From Streptomyces colonosanans (GTDB taxonomy: Bacteria; Actinomycetota; Actinomycetes; Streptomycetales; Streptomycetaceae), in the NCBI RefSeq assembly GCF_001866645.1, contig NZ_MLYP01000032.1, positions 1 to 64,000 of the forward strand: a stretch of DNA of 64,000 bases, written 5' to 3'. Below are positions 63,093 through 64,000 of this stretch, piece by piece. The position numbers and the translations under genes are program-made. The first letter of the stretch is position 1, and the number at the start of each line of letters is the position of its first letter. The notes beneath the pieces are model-generated. The model had not been told where the DNA came from. It did no database searches and saw nothing but the letters and a program-made list of their open reading frames with translations.

Positions 63093-63980
63093 ATGGGCGG
63101 TGTGAATCAGACAGACATTCCTCCCGTGCTCGTAACCGGGGCGACGGGCCGGATCGGCCGCGTCGTCATCGACCAACTCCTCGACGCGGGCGTGCCGGTC
63201 CGCGCCCTCACCCATCGCTCCGAGGCGGCGGCAACGCTGCCGGCGAAGGTCGAGGTCTTCACCGGCGACCTCACCGTGCCCGAGTCGCTCGACCCAGCAT
63301 TGAATGGCGCCGGTGCGGTCTTCCTCGTCTGGACCGCCCCGCCTCAGACCGCCGCGGCAGTCGTCGAGCGGCTGGCAGCCCACGTGCGGCGGGTCGTCTT
63401 CCTCTCCTCCCCGCACCAGACGCCGCACCCCTTCTTCCAGCAGCCCAATCCCATGGCGGTGCTGCACGCCGACATCGAGCGGCTCATCGCGGCCACCGGA
63501 CTCGAGTCGACGATCATTCGGCCGGGGATGCTCGCGTCGAACTCGCTGGCCTGGTGGGCGCCCGCGATCCGGGCCGGCGAGGTCGTCCGGTGGCCTTACA
63601 GCGCTGCCGAGACGGCACCGGTCGACGACCGCGACGTCGCAGCCGTCGCGGCGCGGACGCTCTATCAGGACGGATACGCCGGAGGCGACTACGTCCTTAC
63701 GGGCCCCGAATCGCTGACCCAAGCCGCGCAGGTGGACGTCATCGGTGACGCCCTGGAGCGCCGGATCGCATTCACGGAGATGACGCCGGACGAGTTCCGA
63801 AGCCTGTCGGAGGGTACGGCGCCCAGCTCGGTCGTCGACATGCTGCTCGCCGCGTGGAGCGCGGCGGTCGGACAGCCCGCGTACATCACCACTGCGGTGG
63901 CCGACATCCTCGGGACGGCGCCGCGAACGTTTCGCCAGTGGGCCGCCGACCACGCCACCGCGTTCACGGAGGGTTCGTAA
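63093..63980 (+). CDS. NmrA/SDR-type NAD(P)-binding oxidoreductase
   Basis: The protein has 295 residues from the ATG at 63093; a GTG at 63102 is an alternative. The dinucleotide site is TGATGRIG (15-22). VRALTHRSEAAATL is the NADP-type loop after strand 2, and LDPALNGAGAVFLVW follows. VVFLSSPHQTPHPF occupies the active-site strand, without the classical YxxxK, as in atypical (NmrA/HSCARG-like) SDRs. C-terminal part: DIERLIAATGLESTIIRPGM and DVAAVAARTL. It probably acts as a quinone reductase or redox sensor. Regulated by the adjacent TetR gene. Confidence 0.85.
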   Translation: MGGVNQTDIPPVLVTGATGRIGRVVIDQLLDAGVPVRALTHRSEAAATLPAKVEVFTGDLTVPESLDPALNGAGAVFLVWTAPPQTAAAVVERLAAHVRRVVFLSSPHQTPHPFFQQPNPMAVLHADIERLIAATGLESTIIRPGMLASNSLAWWAPAIRAGEVVRWPYSAAETAPVDDRDVAAVAARTLYQDGYAGGDYVLTGPESLTQAAQVDVIGDALERRIAFTEMTPDEFRSLSEGTAPSSVVDMLLAAWSAAVGQPAYITTAVADILGTAPRTFRQWAADHATAFTEGS

Positions 63981-64000
63981 CTCCAGGGCTTGACTTGCTC

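Noticed and set aside
1-64000. CRISPR arrays, tRNA genes, telomere-type terminal repeats
   Set aside because: No regularly spaced repeats, no tRNA cloverleaf or T-loop consensus, and no palindromic telomere sequence were seen by eye.

Overview
The window is actinobacterial and almost certainly from a Streptomyces chromosome. Coding regions have very high GC with strong third-position bias. GTG starts and Tat or lipoprotein signals are common. Stem-loop terminators are GC-rich, and many families are typical of Streptomyces (SARP/NB-ARC regulator, EACC1-caspase pair, LVIVD/DUF305 pair, large secreted S8, M4 and S53 proteases). No tRNA, CRISPR array or complete prophage was seen. The only RNA gene is an orphan rRNA tail. 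Intact accessory genes alternate with about 25 truncated, frameshifted or IS-derived fragments, as in unstable chromosome arms or a decaying island (inference).

Left part (1-9.4 kb): an edge-truncated hypothetical gene, transposase and helicase remnants, a lipoprotein, a SnoaL-like protein, a secreted tripeptidyl-aminopeptidase-type hydrolase and a replication-relaxation remnant. An overlapping two-gene unit then encodes an EACC1-type protein and a membrane-anchored caspase-like protease, which is the best candidate for a biological conflict or cell-death system. A chimeric IS remnant follows.

Secretome block (9.4-30.6 kb): a giant S8 subtilase, an M4 thermolysin-like protease, a GH109-like Tat-exported enzyme with a NEW3-domain partner, an LVIVD protein divergent from a DUF305 lipoprotein, an endolysin-like amidase and a giant S53 protease with kelch repeats. 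The last ~80 bp of the S8 locus (stop codon plus terminator) recur in inverted orientation at 25.8 kb, so a 16.4 kb segment is bracketed by inverted repeats.

Middle (31-46 kb): a shortened Lrp-family regulator divergent from an amidohydrolase, a PhzF-family gene, decayed regulators, and a CutR/VanR-like two-component system divergent from a gutted VanY carboxypeptidase. The VanY remnant is translationally overlapped by a VanJ/StaP-like membrane EEP protein, which looks like a glycopeptide or cell-wall stress locus. An IS256 element with a frameshifted 5' end, a GNAT gene, a DUF6896-like gene and a class-C beta-lactamase-like serine hydrolase follow. At 46.0-46.25 kb lie the last ~25 nt of a 23S rRNA, its spacer, a 5S rRNA and a terminator, with no 16S or 23S body upstream.

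Right part (46-64 kb): a PHB-depolymerase-like esterase, IS110 remnants, an unknown 344-aa protein, a secreted lipase and an AfsR/SARP-type regulator with NB-ARC and TPR regions. A two-permease FtsX/ATPase export operon, a KdpE-type remnant, a second convergent MacB/LolD-type ATPase and a divergent TetR/NmrA-type SDR pair complete the window.
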